From: Metallumcola ferriviriculae
GTDB taxonomy: Bacteria > Bacillota > JADQBR01
Reading direction: 5' to 3'
Assembly (NCBI RefSeq): GCF_035573695.1
Contig: NZ_CP121694.1
Span: 1,402,501 to 1,466,500 of the forward strand
DNA: 64,000 bases
Under the pieces are notes generated by a model, which was not told where the DNA came from, made no database searches, and saw only the letters and a program-made list of their open reading frames with translations. A program made the translations under genes and the position numbers. Shown piece by piece: positions 1 through 9,102 of the stretch. The stretch's first letter is position 1, and each line of letters starts with the position of its first letter.

Positions 1-423
1 TTAGCTGAGGAAGCAACCTTAGGGGACAGGTTAAATGCTGAGGGTCTATCTGTTTTATCTACTGTTGCATGCACAAGAGAGGAAATCCTTTCTGCTAGTG
101 TAGGCATTACCGCGGCGGATGCTGTGGTGGCGGAAACAGGCACAATTTTTTTAGTGGAAAACGAAGGTGATTCCCGCTTTGTTTCAAATATGCCGCCTAT
201 TCATATTGCCTTGGTAGTAAAGGAGGCAATGGCAAGTACTGTGACTGAAGGTTTGAAAAAAGTGAGGCGCGCATCCCAAGAAAAGTATGGGGTGCCTTTA
301 GCCAACTATGTTACTGCTATATCCGGGCCCAGCCGGACGGCAGACATTGAGTTTAAGATGGCCTTTGGGATGCACGGTCCCAAGGAGGTCCATGTGATTC
401 TGCTTGAGGGAGATATATACTGA
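1..423 (+). CDS. LUD-domain (LutC/DUF162-like) protein, 3' end only
   Basis: The gene is cut by the left edge; 140 codons remain and the frame is open from base 1. The visible part contains the stretch AADAVVAETGTIFLVENEGD and, near the end, SGPSRTADIEF, the two most recognisable motifs of the LUD family (LutB C-terminal part and LutC). LutABC-type proteins oxidise L-lactate to pyruvate with an iron-sulfur partner. The short C-terminus without cysteine clusters fits a LutC-like protein better than LutB. Its partners would lie left of the window. A terminator at 511-556 follows and closes the operon. Family assignment is firm; substrate is inferred. Confidence 0.85.
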   Translation, partial: LAEEATLGDRLNAEGLSVLSTVACTREEILSASVGITAADAVVAETGTIFLVENEGDSRFVSNMPPIHIALVVKEAMASTVTEGLKKVRRASQEKYGVPLANYVTAISGPSRTADIEFKMAFGMHGPKEVHVILLEGDIY

Positions 424-510
424 TATTCGTTTGAATTTCTCAATAGGCGAACATCCCTCAGCCATTTGCCCGTCAAGTGCTCGAAAGGTCGCAGTATATT
501 AGGCAATTAT

Positions 511-556
511 AAAAGCAGCTGTCTTGTTTAGTCACAAGAACGCTGCTTTTTATTTT
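511..556 (+). terminator. Rho-independent terminator after LUD gene
   Basis: The arms AAAAGCAG (511-518) and CTGCTTTT (543-550) are exact complements and are followed by TATTTT. The rest of the 424-776 gap is AT-rich and shows no convincing ORF. A promoter for the next operon is expected there but no clear -35/-10 pair was found. Confidence 0.7.
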
Positions 557-776
557 AGGTGCACTTATATATAATTAACTGCGGACTTGCTTTGGTCATG
601 CAATTATTCACAAACTATTAATATTATAAATAGAGGAAAGCAGAAAGATAATGGCCAATTAATTTAAGTGAAACAAATAATACTTTTAATTTGGATCAGA
701 AAAGCGTATAAATACAGCTTGGCTTAATAAAATGAAGTGATGTAGTAGGGCACTACTTTGAATGGGGGTGGCATTA

Positions 777-2546
777 ATGGAAAACGAAATTAAAGTCCTG
801 CAGGAACAAGTAACTGAACTTAGTAGAACGGTGGAGGATTTACAGAGCCGTCTGGAACTTATAGAAGATAGAAAAAAGGCTAATCTAGCTTTGGGCACGA
901 AACCAGAGCCTCGACCGCTAGCCGAAAAGACCATTGGTACCCTTAAGGAAAAGAGAAAAGAACTTCAAACCAAGGCTAAACGACCCCGAGTAAATCTGGA
1001 ACTGCGCTTAGGCCAGATGCTAAACCGCTTAGGTGTGGTGGCGCTGATTGTTGGTTTGGCGATCTTCTTAAAGTATTCTTTTGACAACCAGTGGATTGGT
1101 CCAACTGGACGAATTATTCTCGGCATGCTGCTGGGGGTAGGATTATGGGCGGGCGGTGAATATACTAAGAAGAAGTATCCCCGTTATGCTCAAGGTTTGC
1201 TGGGCGGCGGCAGTTTAGCCATGTTTTTTTCAATCTACGCCGGCTATAGCTTCTATGACCTCTTTTCCCAGGTAGCCACATTTATTGTGCTAGTGGTAAT
1301 TATGGCGCTGACAGTGGTGATGGCCGTCCGACATGATGCTATGGTCATTGGTGTGCTGGGTATAATCGGTGGTTATCTAACGCCATTCATGGTGGGAAGC
1401 AATGACCCGAACCCGTGGGTACTATTTACATACCTGACCATTCTCACTGCAGGGGTTCTTGGCGTGTCCTCCTCCCGCAAGTGGATATTATTTAACTACC
1501 TGAGTTTTTTCTTTAACCAGGCAATCATCCTGTTTTGGATGTTCGCTGAGTTTGATTTAGGGTATCTGACGCCGACAATGCTATTTCTTGTTGTTACATT
1601 CGTTCTTTACGTAGGTATTACCACTGCCTATAATATCAGGCAGCGAAAGCTTTCAACTACCGCAGAGACTATTTTGATGGGGCTCAATGCCTTCCTGTTT
1701 TTTGCCTGGAGCGCAACGGCCTTAGAGGGTACAATTATCGATGGTTACATGGGCTTTTACGCCATATTTTTAGCCTGCTGCTATATCTATCTTGGCAGGA
1801 CCGTTTATACGGTTTACAAGGATGATAAGAAGCAGCTCTTTGTCCTCTTTGGTACGGCACTTGTCTTAATTACCATTGCCATGCCGCTGCAGCTTAAAGA
1901 GCACTACTTATCTATTGCCTGGCTGACAGAGGCCTTAAGCGTGATTTTTATTAGTTTTAAACTTAGCAGCAAGAAACTACGTTTTGGTGGTCTTATCATC
2001 TTAGCAATAGCGTTGATGAGTACCTGGGAATTTGTAGATAGCTGGTGGATGAATAAGGAAATGTTCCTTTTGAATTATCGAACCCTGGTTGGGCTTTATG
2101 CAATTGTCGTCACCGGGTTAGTCGCATGGCTTTATGCCCAAAATGCCGGAGAAGATGAAAAGCCATTAGCTTTTATCTTGCAAGGTGTGGTACTAATGGA
2201 GGTTTTTATATTCCTTACAATGCAGAACAGTCATTTCTTCTCTATGAAGGATTATGACTTTCTCTTGTCACCTGAGCAGTTGAGCCTTAGTGGTATATGG
2301 ATGCTTTATGCTATTGTCTTGTTTACTTTGGGATTAAAGAAAAATAATCGTTATCTCAGGTTCGGGGGCCTTGGACTTATCGGTATTGTAATAGCAAAGG
2401 CATTTTTCGTTGACCTTGACGATCTAGCAACAATCTACAAAATAGTATTGTTTATTATACTGGGGTTGTGTTTACTGGGTGTTTCTTTTGTATATCAAAA
2501 GAAAAAAGATATCATAATCGGCGAAGACAGCGAGGAGGAAATGTAA
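777..2546 (+). CDS. DUF2339 multi-pass membrane protein
   Basis: A 589-residue protein. The first ~85 residues are charged and heptad-like (a coiled coil rich in E, K, Q and L) and the rest is an almost continuous series of hydrophobic helices with short loops, the layout of DUF2339 proteins. ATG 777 is preferred over ATG 762 because GGGGGTGG (763-770) sits at proper spacing before it. The function of the family is unknown. The gene overlaps the next start by one base (TAATG), so it is translationally coupled to a DUF3999 protein, its usual partner. A role in the cell envelope is inference. Confidence 0.85.
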   Translation: MENEIKVLQEQVTELSRTVEDLQSRLELIEDRKKANLALGTKPEPRPLAEKTIGTLKEKRKELQTKAKRPRVNLELRLGQMLNRLGVVALIVGLAIFLKYSFDNQWIGPTGRIILGMLLGVGLWAGGEYTKKKYPRYAQGLLGGGSLAMFFSIYAGYSFYDLFSQVATFIVLVVIMALTVVMAVRHDAMVIGVLGIIGGYLTPFMVGSNDPNPWVLFTYLTILTAGVLGVSSSRKWILFNYLSFFFNQAIILFWMFAEFDLGYLTPTMLFLVVTFVLYVGITTAYNIRQRKLSTTAETILMGLNAFLFFAWSATALEGTIIDGYMGFYAIFLACCYIYLGRTVYTVYKDDKKQLFVLFGTALVLITIAMPLQLKEHYLSIAWLTEALSVIFISFKLSSKKLRFGGLIILAIALMSTWEFVDSWWMNKEMFLLNYRTLVGLYAIVVTGLVAWLYAQNAGEDEKPLAFILQGVVLMEVFIFLTMQNSHFFSMKDYDFLLSPEQLSLSGIWMLYAIVLFTLGLKKNNRYLRFGGLGLIGIVIAKAFFVDLDDLATIYKIVLFIILGLCLLGVSFVYQKKKDIIIGEDSEEEM

Positions 2547-3766
2547 TGAGGCGGACTTTATTCCTAGTGATTTTTCTTCTTATCTTTCAATCTATTGCTT
2601 GGGGTGCTGAAGGCACGAATCATTTCAAATATCAAGGCAGCCTATCAGCTCAGGGCTTAGAGGAGGATTTCTTTATTTTGGAACTCGGCCCCAGCGTGCT
2701 AGAAGTTGCCGACCCATCTTTTAAAGATTTAAGGATATACAGTTCAGATAATGAGTTGAGTTACCAGGTGCTGCGAGAGGTAGATAGACATAACACAGTA
2801 ACTGAAAAGATGGAAGTGTTTAACAAGGGCGTTAATGACAATAAGTATTCTTTTTTCATTGCTCCGCCCGGTAAGTTAGATGATGAAGAACTGGAATATA
2901 CCGTGAAGTTAAGCGCAGCGGAATACCTAGTCAAAGCGGATATTTATGGCAGTAATGATAGGAATAAATGGAAATTCCTTAAAAAACAGACACTTTACGG
3001 TGTCGATAACGCTTTTAATAGTTTTGCTTTAAACAATGTGGCCTATGACTTTATTAAAATCGAGTATGAACTGCCAAAGGAAGGTCTTCTTGAAGTTAAG
3101 ACTGTGGACTACAGTCGTGTAAGGCAGGTTGTCAAAGAAAGGGAACCCAAATATGTTTCCTATGGTATCACCAATGAAAATAAGAAGACCCAGGTAACAA
3201 TTGATAATCAGTATACAAACTTTCATTCCAAAAGGGTCGTTATAGAAACTCCGGACGATAACTTCTATAGACAGGTAACGCTTGAGGGAAAGAATGATGG
3301 TGATGGTGAATGGCAGCTAATAGCTGAAGACATCATTTTTAGGGACAGTACCGGCGAAAAATTAGATGTACAGTACGGTCCTGTCAACTATCGTCATTTA
3401 CGTCTAGCTATTAATGATGAAGATAACTCCCCCTTATCCATAGAGGCGATGAAGGTGCAGCAGGTTCCTACTTATCTTTTGGTTAATGCGACCAATGAGC
3501 CTGAGGGATTTATTGCTGATGTTTACTGGGGCGACCAGTTGCTGGATGCACCGAATTACGATATAAATAACTTGAAACTTTCCCGTAACCCGGGTGACTA
3601 CCAGCAGTTTTATCTTGATAACGTGGAGGAGAACCCAAACTTCTCGGAGATTGATAGTAGAATGCCGCTTACCGAACGGATGCCTTGGCTGATGCCGCTA
3701 AGTTTACTGGTATTGGCGTTAGGGGCAGGAGTTTTTCTCTATAGGACAGTTAAGCAGGTTGGGTAA
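2546..3766 (+). CDS. DUF3999-like secreted or membrane-anchored protein
   Basis: A 406-residue protein with an N-terminal signal peptide (MRR followed by a hydrophobic stretch ending near AWG, ~22 residues), a large beta-rich outside domain and one C-terminal membrane helix (~residues 380-400) with a short basic tail, so it is probably anchored with the bulk outside. ATG 2546 is chosen because it overlaps the TAA of the DUF2339 gene and GAGGAGG precedes it; the longer open frame upstream lies inside the preceding gene. DUF3999 is commonly encoded beside DUF2339. Function unknown; together they may form an envelope complex (inference). Confidence 0.75.
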   Translation: MRRTLFLVIFLLIFQSIAWGAEGTNHFKYQGSLSAQGLEEDFFILELGPSVLEVADPSFKDLRIYSSDNELSYQVLREVDRHNTVTEKMEVFNKGVNDNKYSFFIAPPGKLDDEELEYTVKLSAAEYLVKADIYGSNDRNKWKFLKKQTLYGVDNAFNSFALNNVAYDFIKIEYELPKEGLLEVKTVDYSRVRQVVKEREPKYVSYGITNENKKTQVTIDNQYTNFHSKRVVIETPDDNFYRQVTLEGKNDGDGEWQLIAEDIIFRDSTGEKLDVQYGPVNYRHLRLAINDEDNSPLSIEAMKVQQVPTYLLVNATNEPEGFIADVYWGDQLLDAPNYDINNLKLSRNPGDYQQFYLDNVEENPNFSEIDSRMPLTERMPWLMPLSLLVLALGAGVFLYRTVKQVG

Positions 3767-3767
3767 T

Positions 3768-4349
3768 TTAATGATTTAAAGACATGTTTCTATGAGAAAT
3801 GTTTCTATGATCGGACATCTTGGTTTTCAAGGTGTCCAATTTATTTTTGAAGGAACTTATCTTTTTTTCAAATTCTTCGCGAGTCTCTCCTTGAACCAGC
3901 TTCAGGTCATCCACTGCCAGGAGGATATTACCTTCACAGCAGGCGCTTAATAGGAGGAGACTTACTTCCACATCTTTTTCTACCATTGCATGGCATTGAT
4001 GTCGCAAATCTAGACACTTACTGATGATGGGTAAGCATTGACCGGCCACATTTAGTGGGCTTTCAATGGCCTTTATTTTAGCGTTTTCATCCTTTTGTAA
4101 CGCATCGGTGAAGACTTCCATATCCCGTTGTCCCAACTCTAAGAATGTCTCGGACAGTCTATCTAATTCTAATGTGAGCTCATGAAATCCATCAATTTTC
4201 ACATGTTTTAAAGTAAGCTCGCAGGCCATCCCCAGCAACGACACCCCCAACGCACCGGTAATAGCAAGGGTCGAGCCTGCGTTGGCCGATGTTTTGCCCG
4301 AATTCAGCTCATTGAGATAGCTGCTTATAGAAATGTGTGTTAAGTCCAT
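3768..4349 (-). CDS. fchA: Cyclodeaminase/cyclohydrolase family protein (FchA-like)
   Basis: A 193-residue protein with the all-helical FTCD_C fold pattern. The N-terminal stretch TSANAGSTLAITGALGVSLL matches the folate-binding region of formimidoyl-THF cyclodeaminase and clostridial methenyl-THF cyclohydrolase FchA, which acts in the methyl branch of the Wood-Ljungdahl pathway. Length fits stand-alone FchA. The very C-terminus carries a small in-frame duplication (HRNISHRNMS). It is convergent with the DUF3999 gene with one base between stops. The exact reaction (cyclohydrolase or cyclodeaminase) cannot be decided from sequence alone. Confidence 0.75.
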   Translation of the reverse strand: MDLTHISISSYLNELNSGKTSANAGSTLAITGALGVSLLGMACELTLKHVKIDGFHELTLELDRLSETFLELGQRDMEVFTDALQKDENAKIKAIESPLNVAGQCLPIISKCLDLRHQCHAMVEKDVEVSLLLLSACCEGNILLAVDDLKLVQGETREEFEKKISSFKNKLDTLKTKMSDHRNISHRNMSLNH

Positions 4350-4419
4350 TTAGAAAGCCCCCATAAAGAAATTAATTCGCTTATTATCTAGCTATACCCT
4401 AAAGTAAGCTTTCATTTGT

Positions 4420-4475
4420 AAATAAGTGACACTTTGGAACCCTTTTGGTGCCTGACACCGAGGTGTCACTTATTT
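4420..4475. repeat. Palindromic repeat copy 1 (imperfect)
   Basis: Outer arms AAATAAGTGACAC and GTGTCACTTATTT flank the core GGTGCCTGACACC. This is a diverged copy of the 49-bp palindrome found intact at 15753 and 18915. It lies between the divergent fchA and IclR genes. The whole can fold into a long hairpin. Confidence 0.85.
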
Positions 4476-4570
4476 ATTAGGCTCATTTGGCGATTTAGCA
4501 GCCGTTTATGCTTTTTTTTATTTTTTAGAAGGAAAACGATAAAGAAGGGCGAATAATATAATACAGAAAT

Positions 4571-4583
4571 GAACACGATGTTC
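4571..4583. promoter_or_regulatory. Candidate IclR auto-operator
   Basis: GAACACGATGTTC has exact 5-bp arms GAACA/TGTTC around CGA, and a further GAACA occurs at 4591. It lies just after a TATAAT hexamer (4557-4562) and just before the regulator start, as expected for autorepression. No binding data; prediction only. Confidence 0.4.
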
Positions 4584-4607
4584 ACAATGCGAACAGGGGT
4601 GGCCGTC

Positions 4608-5390
4608 ATGGAGAAAGACATGTTAGATAGAGAAAAAGATTACCTGGTAAAGGCCTTGTCTAAAGGGTTAACCATCTTGGAAATTTTCGACTCTGCAAAC
4701 ACCGAGTACAGTGTGCAGGAAATTAGTAAAAAACTAAAAATTAATCGAACAACTGCATTTCGTTTAGTAAAGACACTGGCAGCAAAAGGATTTTTAGAGG
4801 AAAATAACTCAAAGTATCAGTTAGGTCTAAAATTGCTAGAACTGGGCAATCTGGTTAACTATAATATGGACTTGAGGCAAAACGCATCTCCCTTGTTGGC
4901 AAAGCTCGCACAAAAATTATCATTGACTGTGCACCTAGTTGTTAAGGAAGGTAACGAAGCAATTTATATTGATAAAGAGGATCCGCTAGATGCTGTTATT
5001 ACCTATTCTCGGGTTGGTAAAAGGTTGCCTCTTTATTGTACTGCAGTCGGTAAAGTGCTTCTGTGTGACCTCAGCTCGGACGAAATAAAACAAGTCTTTT
5101 TGGGGGTAGAGTTTTCCCGGTTTACTGCTAATACCATAACTAGTGTTGATAGTCTGACATCGGAAATTAAATTAGCAAAAGAAAGCGGCTATGCATCGGA
5201 TAATGAGGAATTACAAGAAGGTATGATATGTATTGCCGCCCCCGTAAGAAATCATCGAAATGAAGTTATAGCAGCCTGCAGTGTTACTGGTATTGATAAA
5301 CAGTTTAGTAACTTGGACCAGGATAAAGTGATACACGAACTTTTAGATACGGCCAACAAGATATCTGGGAGAATGGGGTGGCAAGGCTAG
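4608..5390 (+). CDS. IclR family transcriptional regulator
   Basis: A 260-residue protein with an N-terminal winged helix-turn-helix (~residues 15-75; YSVQEISKKLKINRTTAFRL) and a C-terminal IclR effector domain (~90-255) with typical GKRLPLYCTAVGKVLL and SVTG motifs. ATG 4608 is chosen over ATG 4569 because AGGGGTGG lies at good distance upstream and the earlier ATG falls within the putative operator. IclR proteins usually sense small carboxylic acids. Gene order suggests it controls the next gene, panB, or the hydroxyacid cluster further right; this is inference. Confidence 0.9.
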   Translation: MEKDMLDREKDYLVKALSKGLTILEIFDSANTEYSVQEISKKLKINRTTAFRLVKTLAAKGFLEENNSKYQLGLKLLELGNLVNYNMDLRQNASPLLAKLAQKLSLTVHLVVKEGNEAIYIDKEDPLDAVITYSRVGKRLPLYCTAVGKVLLCDLSSDEIKQVFLGVEFSRFTANTITSVDSLTSEIKLAKESGYASDNEELQEGMICIAAPVRNHRNEVIAACSVTGIDKQFSNLDQDKVIHELLDTANKISGRMGWQG

Positions 5391-5444
5391 GATTCACACC
5401 ATTTATATAGTACTAATCAAAATAGTTAAAGGAGGCAATATCTT

Positions 5445-6299
5445 ATGACGGAAAGAAAGAAAATCACCATTCACACTCTTAATCAAATGAAGGAGAAAGG
5501 TGAGCCTATCACGATGCTTACCGCCTATGATTATCCTGTGGCTCTTCTTGAAGAGAAAGCAGGAGTTGAAATAATCTTGGTGGGCGACTCCTTGGGTATG
5601 ACCGTATACGGCATGGATGGTACACTCCCGGTCACCTTGGACATGATGATCAACCATGCTACCGCTGTCCGTAAAGGCGCACCTACTGCATTTCTAGTAG
5701 GGGATATGCCTTATATGACCTATCAAATAAGCAAGGAAGAAGCTATCCGTAATGCCGGCCGGATGATGGCAGAAACTAACTGTGACATAGTAAAACTTGA
5801 AGGCGGCGTGGAAATGGCAGAAACTGTAGCGGCGATGGTTAAAGCGACAATTCCTGTCATGGGTCACATTGGTTTAACCCCGCAATCCACAGCACAAATG
5901 GGCGGATTTAAGGCTCAAGGCCGAACAGCCGAGGAAGCTGTAAAGCTGATAGAGGATGCCAAAGCTTTAGAAGCAGCCGGTATTTCTTTATTATTAGTGG
6001 AAGCTGTCCCCCCGGCAGTGCTTACTGAAATTACTAAGGCTCTTTCAATACCGGTTATCAGCTTGGGCGCCGGAGCAGATGCTGCAGGCCAATTGCTAAT
6101 TGTACACGATATCTTAGGTTTCTTTGATCGGTTTGTTCCCAAGTTTGTTAAGAAGTATGCTAACTTAAATGAGACTATCCATAGTGGTTTAAGTGATTAT
6201 GTAAATGAAGTGAAAACAGGCAAGTTTCCCGAAGAGAAATATACTTACGGTATGAAAGAAGAAGAAGTGAAGAAGTTGAAAGATTTGTTAAGGAATTAA
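5445..6299 (+). CDS. panB: 3-methyl-2-oxobutanoate hydroxymethyltransferase
   Basis: A 284-residue protein, normal for PanB, which transfers a hydroxymethyl group from 5,10-methylene-THF to 2-oxoisovalerate to give ketopantoate in coenzyme A synthesis. Metal ligands are visible as D48 (GDSLG), D87 (VGDMPY) and E119 (KLEGG), and the catalytic base as E186 (VEAVPP). AAAGGAGG precedes ATG 5445. It is not followed by panC or panD as in many Firmicutes but sits alone between an IclR regulator and a terminator, so it may be a second copy or separately regulated. Enzyme family is certain; its physiological role here is less so. Confidence 0.92.
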   Translation: MTERKKITIHTLNQMKEKGEPITMLTAYDYPVALLEEKAGVEIILVGDSLGMTVYGMDGTLPVTLDMMINHATAVRKGAPTAFLVGDMPYMTYQISKEEAIRNAGRMMAETNCDIVKLEGGVEMAETVAAMVKATIPVMGHIGLTPQSTAQMGGFKAQGRTAEEAVKLIEDAKALEAAGISLLLVEAVPPAVLTEITKALSIPVISLGAGADAAGQLLIVHDILGFFDRFVPKFVKKYANLNETIHSGLSDYVNEVKTGKFPEEKYTYGMKEEEVKKLKDLLRN

Positions 6300-6349
6300 G
6301 TTTGATGTTTACTTTAGCTTAGGACCTCCTCAAATTAAATAGATGATTG

Positions 6350-6394
6350 CAACAAAGGAGGAGGCAACCAGTTAGTTGACCTCCTCCTTTGTTG
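6350..6394. terminator. Bidirectional terminator between panB and GntR gene
   Basis: CAACAAAGGAGGAGG (from 6350) and CCTCCTCCTTTGTTG (to 6394) are exact 15-base complements around a loop. A-rich and T-rich flanks allow use from both convergent genes. Confidence 0.85.
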
Positions 6395-6431
6395 ATTTAT
6401 AGTAAAATAGAATTTCTTAATAGGGCGTGCC

Positions 6432-7118
6432 TTAAGAATTTGAATCCATACATTTCTTTAATGCTTCCATCATTAATGCTTTTGTGCTAAGCAAATGTCG
6501 ATAATTACTCTCATAGGCTTCTAATAGTTCCTCTTTATTTATAAACTCTAGTGTCTTTTTATGTTCTTGAAGAGCCGTGGTTAATCGGTTATTTTCTTTT
6601 AGGGTTTCTAAAGCAATTCTACTGATTTTGTCGCCCAGAGATTGATATAGATTGACCAGAATAGTGTTATCACTATAATTTACTATGCATTGGTGGAAGT
6701 TACTGTCCATTTCCCAGAATTTATTTCGTTCATTATTTTGGGCAGAAGTTTCTTGGCCAGCAATTATTTCTTCTAACTTTTGGCGCACGTGACCTGCTGC
6801 TCTAGATTGGTGATTATTGACCAGCTTTTTGATACAAAATCCCTCTATAGCTTCTCTGGCTTCGAATACCTCTTCAATTTCCTTTTCTGAAATTGTCTTT
6901 GCAGTAAATCCTTTGTAAGGGACAACTTTTACAAACCCTTCATGCTTAAGCTGCTGTACTGCTTCTCTAACAGGGGTGCGGCTTACGCCTAGCTGCCCGG
7001 CTACCCATTGGTCAGAATATAGCTTTCCCAATTCAAACTCATTATTTAAAAGTGCTTGCTTCAAGTAGTTATACACTTGTTCTTTTAAGCTAGGAACCTT
7101 TTTTATGTTTTGTTTCAA
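6432..7118 (-). CDS. GntR family regulator, FCD subfamily
   Basis: A 228-residue protein with an N-terminal winged helix (~residues 10-75; SDQWVAGQLGVSRTPVREAV is the recognition region) and a helical FCD ligand domain (~85-215) with the metal/ligand residues expected for the family (D and H in MDSNFHQCIVNYS). FCD regulators commonly respond to lactate, glycolate or other organic acids. It is divergent from the TRAP-dehydrogenase cluster, with palindromic sites in between, so it very likely regulates that cluster and itself. Confidence 0.92.
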   Translation of the reverse strand: MKQNIKKVPSLKEQVYNYLKQALLNNEFELGKLYSDQWVAGQLGVSRTPVREAVQQLKHEGFVKVVPYKGFTAKTISEKEIEEVFEAREAIEGFCIKKLVNNHQSRAAGHVRQKLEEIIAGQETSAQNNERNKFWEMDSNFHQCIVNYSDNTILVNLYQSLGDKISRIALETLKENNRLTTALQEHKKTLEFINKEELLEAYESNYRHLLSTKALMMEALKKCMDSNS

Positions 7119-7153
7119 AGTTCGACACCCTTTCTTAAAAACATCTTGGCAAC

Positions 7154-7202
7154 TAATATGTTACATGGTATACTTGTGGTGCTCCGAGCGGCTAACATGT
7201 TA
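7154..7202. promoter_or_regulatory. Putative GntR operator pair
   Basis: TAACATGTTA (7193-7202) is a perfect palindrome followed by CAT; TAATATGTTACAT (7154-7166) is a close second copy 39 bases away, and a weaker half (GATGTTACC) occurs near 7222. They lie in the 353-base gap between the divergent regulator and dctP, the expected place for FCD-GntR operators. Prediction only. Confidence 0.5.
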
Positions 7203-7270
7203 CATATCAAGAACTACTTAAGATGTTACCAAGAGTTGTGCGTAAAAGCAATAGATATTAGTTTAATTTT

Positions 7271-7300
7271 TTGAAAATACAACCTTTATCTAAATATAAA
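7271..7300 (+). promoter_or_regulatory. Candidate promoter of the TRAP operon
   Basis: TTGAAA (7271-7276) and TATAAA (7295-7300) are separated by 18 bases, a sigma-A-like arrangement. It is about 170 bases upstream of dctP, leaving a long leader that shows no recognised riboswitch. Confidence 0.4.
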
Positions 7301-7471
7301 ATGTTTGGTTACTTAACTTAATCCCTTAAACGTGTAGAATTTCTTTGTTTAAGGTTTTTGTTAATCGAAGGGGGGCATGCCGTTGAAAAGTAATTATCAG
7401 TAATTATTTTGTTACGGTTTATTGGTTCTGGGGTACGCAATTTTTTATCTAAATAGGGAGGGCTATAATTA

Positions 7472-8506
7472 ATGCTAAAAAGTAGAAAAACATATGCTTT
7501 AATTATCGTACTAATGTTAAGTTTAGTGGTAGCAGCAGGATGCGGTGGAGGAGAAGCTCCATCAAATGATGAATCTGCCAATGGTGCTAATGCTGATAAA
7601 GCAATCAATATTAAAATAGGTCATGTTTTGGCCCCGACCCATCCGTATCAAACTGGATTAGAAGAGTTCGCAAAACTGGTTGAAGAAAAAACTGAAGGTC
7701 AGGTTACCGTTGATGTATTCCATAGTTCCCAACTAGGCAATGAAAGAGAAATGATCGAGGCACTGCAGATGGGTACATTGGATATGGCCTTAGTTTCAAC
7801 AGCTCCTTTAGCCGGCTTTTCTAATGAGTTTTTAGTATTTGATTTGCCCTTTATTTTCGATAACAGGGATAATGCGTATAAAGTGCTAGATGGTGAAATC
7901 GGATCCGGTATTTTGTCCACTTTAGAAAGCAAAGGCATAAAGGGTCTTGGGTACTGGGAGAATGGGTTTAGAAATGTTACTAACTCGCAGCGCCCTGTAA
8001 TCCACCCTGAAGATATGCAAGGTTTAAAAATACGTACAATGGAAAATAAAATTCATATGGCTTCTTTTAGGACTATTGGTGCTGATCCTACAGCGATGGC
8101 ATTTGGTGAACTATTTACTGCATTGCAGCAGCAAACTGTTGACGCTCAAGAAAACCCATTGCCAATTATTTTTACTTCCAACTTTTTTGAAGTACAGGAT
8201 AACCTTGCAATGACTGGTCATTTTTATGCAGCTGCACCGATGTTAATCAGTAAGCAGCTATGGGATGGTTTTAGCCCCGAAATCCAAAACGCAATTCAAG
8301 AAGCTGCCACTGAAGCAAGAGACTTCGAACGTGAGACTGTTGCCAGTATGGATTCGGAGCTTCTTGGTACTTTGAAAGACAAAGGAATGCAGGTTACAGA
8401 AGTTGATAAAGCGGAATGGCGTGAGGCCATGCAGCCTGTTTACGAAGAATTTGAAAAAGAAATTGGAGCAGACGTAATCCAAAAAGTGTTGGATGCTCAG
8501 AAGTAA
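7472..8506 (+). CDS. dctP: TRAP transporter solute-binding lipoprotein DctP
   Basis: A 344-residue protein with a lipoprotein signal peptide (hydrophobic stretch then VAAGC, Cys ~25) and a DctP-fold domain: KIGHVLAPTHPY near the start, PLIFD-like strand (DLPFIFDN), and LKIRTMENKIHM with the conserved Arg that binds the substrate carboxylate. It would capture an organic acid outside the membrane and deliver it to DctQM. GGGAGGG precedes the ATG. A terminator right after it suggests that this protein is made in excess over the membrane parts. Confidence 0.95.
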   Translation: MLKSRKTYALIIVLMLSLVVAAGCGGGEAPSNDESANGANADKAINIKIGHVLAPTHPYQTGLEEFAKLVEEKTEGQVTVDVFHSSQLGNEREMIEALQMGTLDMALVSTAPLAGFSNEFLVFDLPFIFDNRDNAYKVLDGEIGSGILSTLESKGIKGLGYWENGFRNVTNSQRPVIHPEDMQGLKIRTMENKIHMASFRTIGADPTAMAFGELFTALQQQTVDAQENPLPIIFTSNFFEVQDNLAMTGHFYAAAPMLISKQLWDGFSPEIQNAIQEAATEARDFERETVASMDSELLGTLKDKGMQVTEVDKAEWREAMQPVYEEFEKEIGADVIQKVLDAQK

Positions 8507-8519
8507 CTGGTAAAATATG

Positions 8520-8551
8520 GGGCTGGCAGGGTTACACTTGCTGGCCCTTTT
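8520..8551 (+). terminator. Intercistronic hairpin between dctP and dctQ
   Basis: GGGCTGGCA (8520-8528) pairs over 9 positions, two of them G-U, with TGCTGGCCC (8539-8547), followed by TTTT. It probably works as a partial terminator or mRNA stabiliser that raises dctP levels relative to dctQM. Confidence 0.6.
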
Positions 8552-8600
8552 AAAAATTAACGGTTGAATTAGTTGTTTATTGAGAATGGAGGGGAATGAT

Positions 8601-9098
8601 TTGGCGGAAAAAAAGCAGAGCAAGTTTTCTGATATGCTTGGCAAATTGGAAACCGGCTTAATTACAGTGCTTTTAGGCGGAATGACTATTGTTGTGTTCC
8701 TGCAGGTTTTTTTCCGTTTTGTAGTAAAGGGGTCGCTTCCTTGGTCAGAGGAGTTGGCTAGGTACTTAATGGTTTGGGCAGTGTTTATTGGCGCCAGTAT
8801 CGGGGCCCGGGAGGGAGCACATATTGGCGTAGAGGCAGTCGTAAATGTTTTGCCTAAAAGATTGAAGAGAGGAAGCATTGTTGTTTCAGGACTGCTATCT
8901 GTAATTTTTTCAATTGTTGTAATGGTGTTATCTTTTCAAGTTATTGCCGTCCTAGTTAGCACGGGACAAAAATCTCCTGCCATGCAGATGCCTATGTACT
9001 GGGCATATCTAGCGATTCCAGTTGGTTCTATCTTTATGGCAATTCGATTTTTCCAAGCTATGGTGGAAAAATTCCAGGCGCCGAGGGGAGAGGGGTAA
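8601..9098 (+). CDS. dctQ: TRAP transporter small permease DctQ
   Basis: A 165-residue protein with four hydrophobic helices and the DctQ motif RYLMVWAVFIGAS in the second. TTG 8601 is chosen because GGAGGGG (8588-8594) lies at good spacing; the open frame extends to another TTG at 8580 that lacks a ribosome site. It forms the membrane complex with DctM. Four bases separate its stop from the dctM start, so the two are co-translated. Confidence 0.92.
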   Translation: MAEKKQSKFSDMLGKLETGLITVLLGGMTIVVFLQVFFRFVVKGSLPWSEELARYLMVWAVFIGASIGAREGAHIGVEAVVNVLPKRLKRGSIVVSGLLSVIFSIVVMVLSFQVIAVLVSTGQKSPAMQMPMYWAYLAIPVGSIFMAIRFFQAMVEKFQAPRGEG

Positions 9099-9102
9099 AC
9101 AT

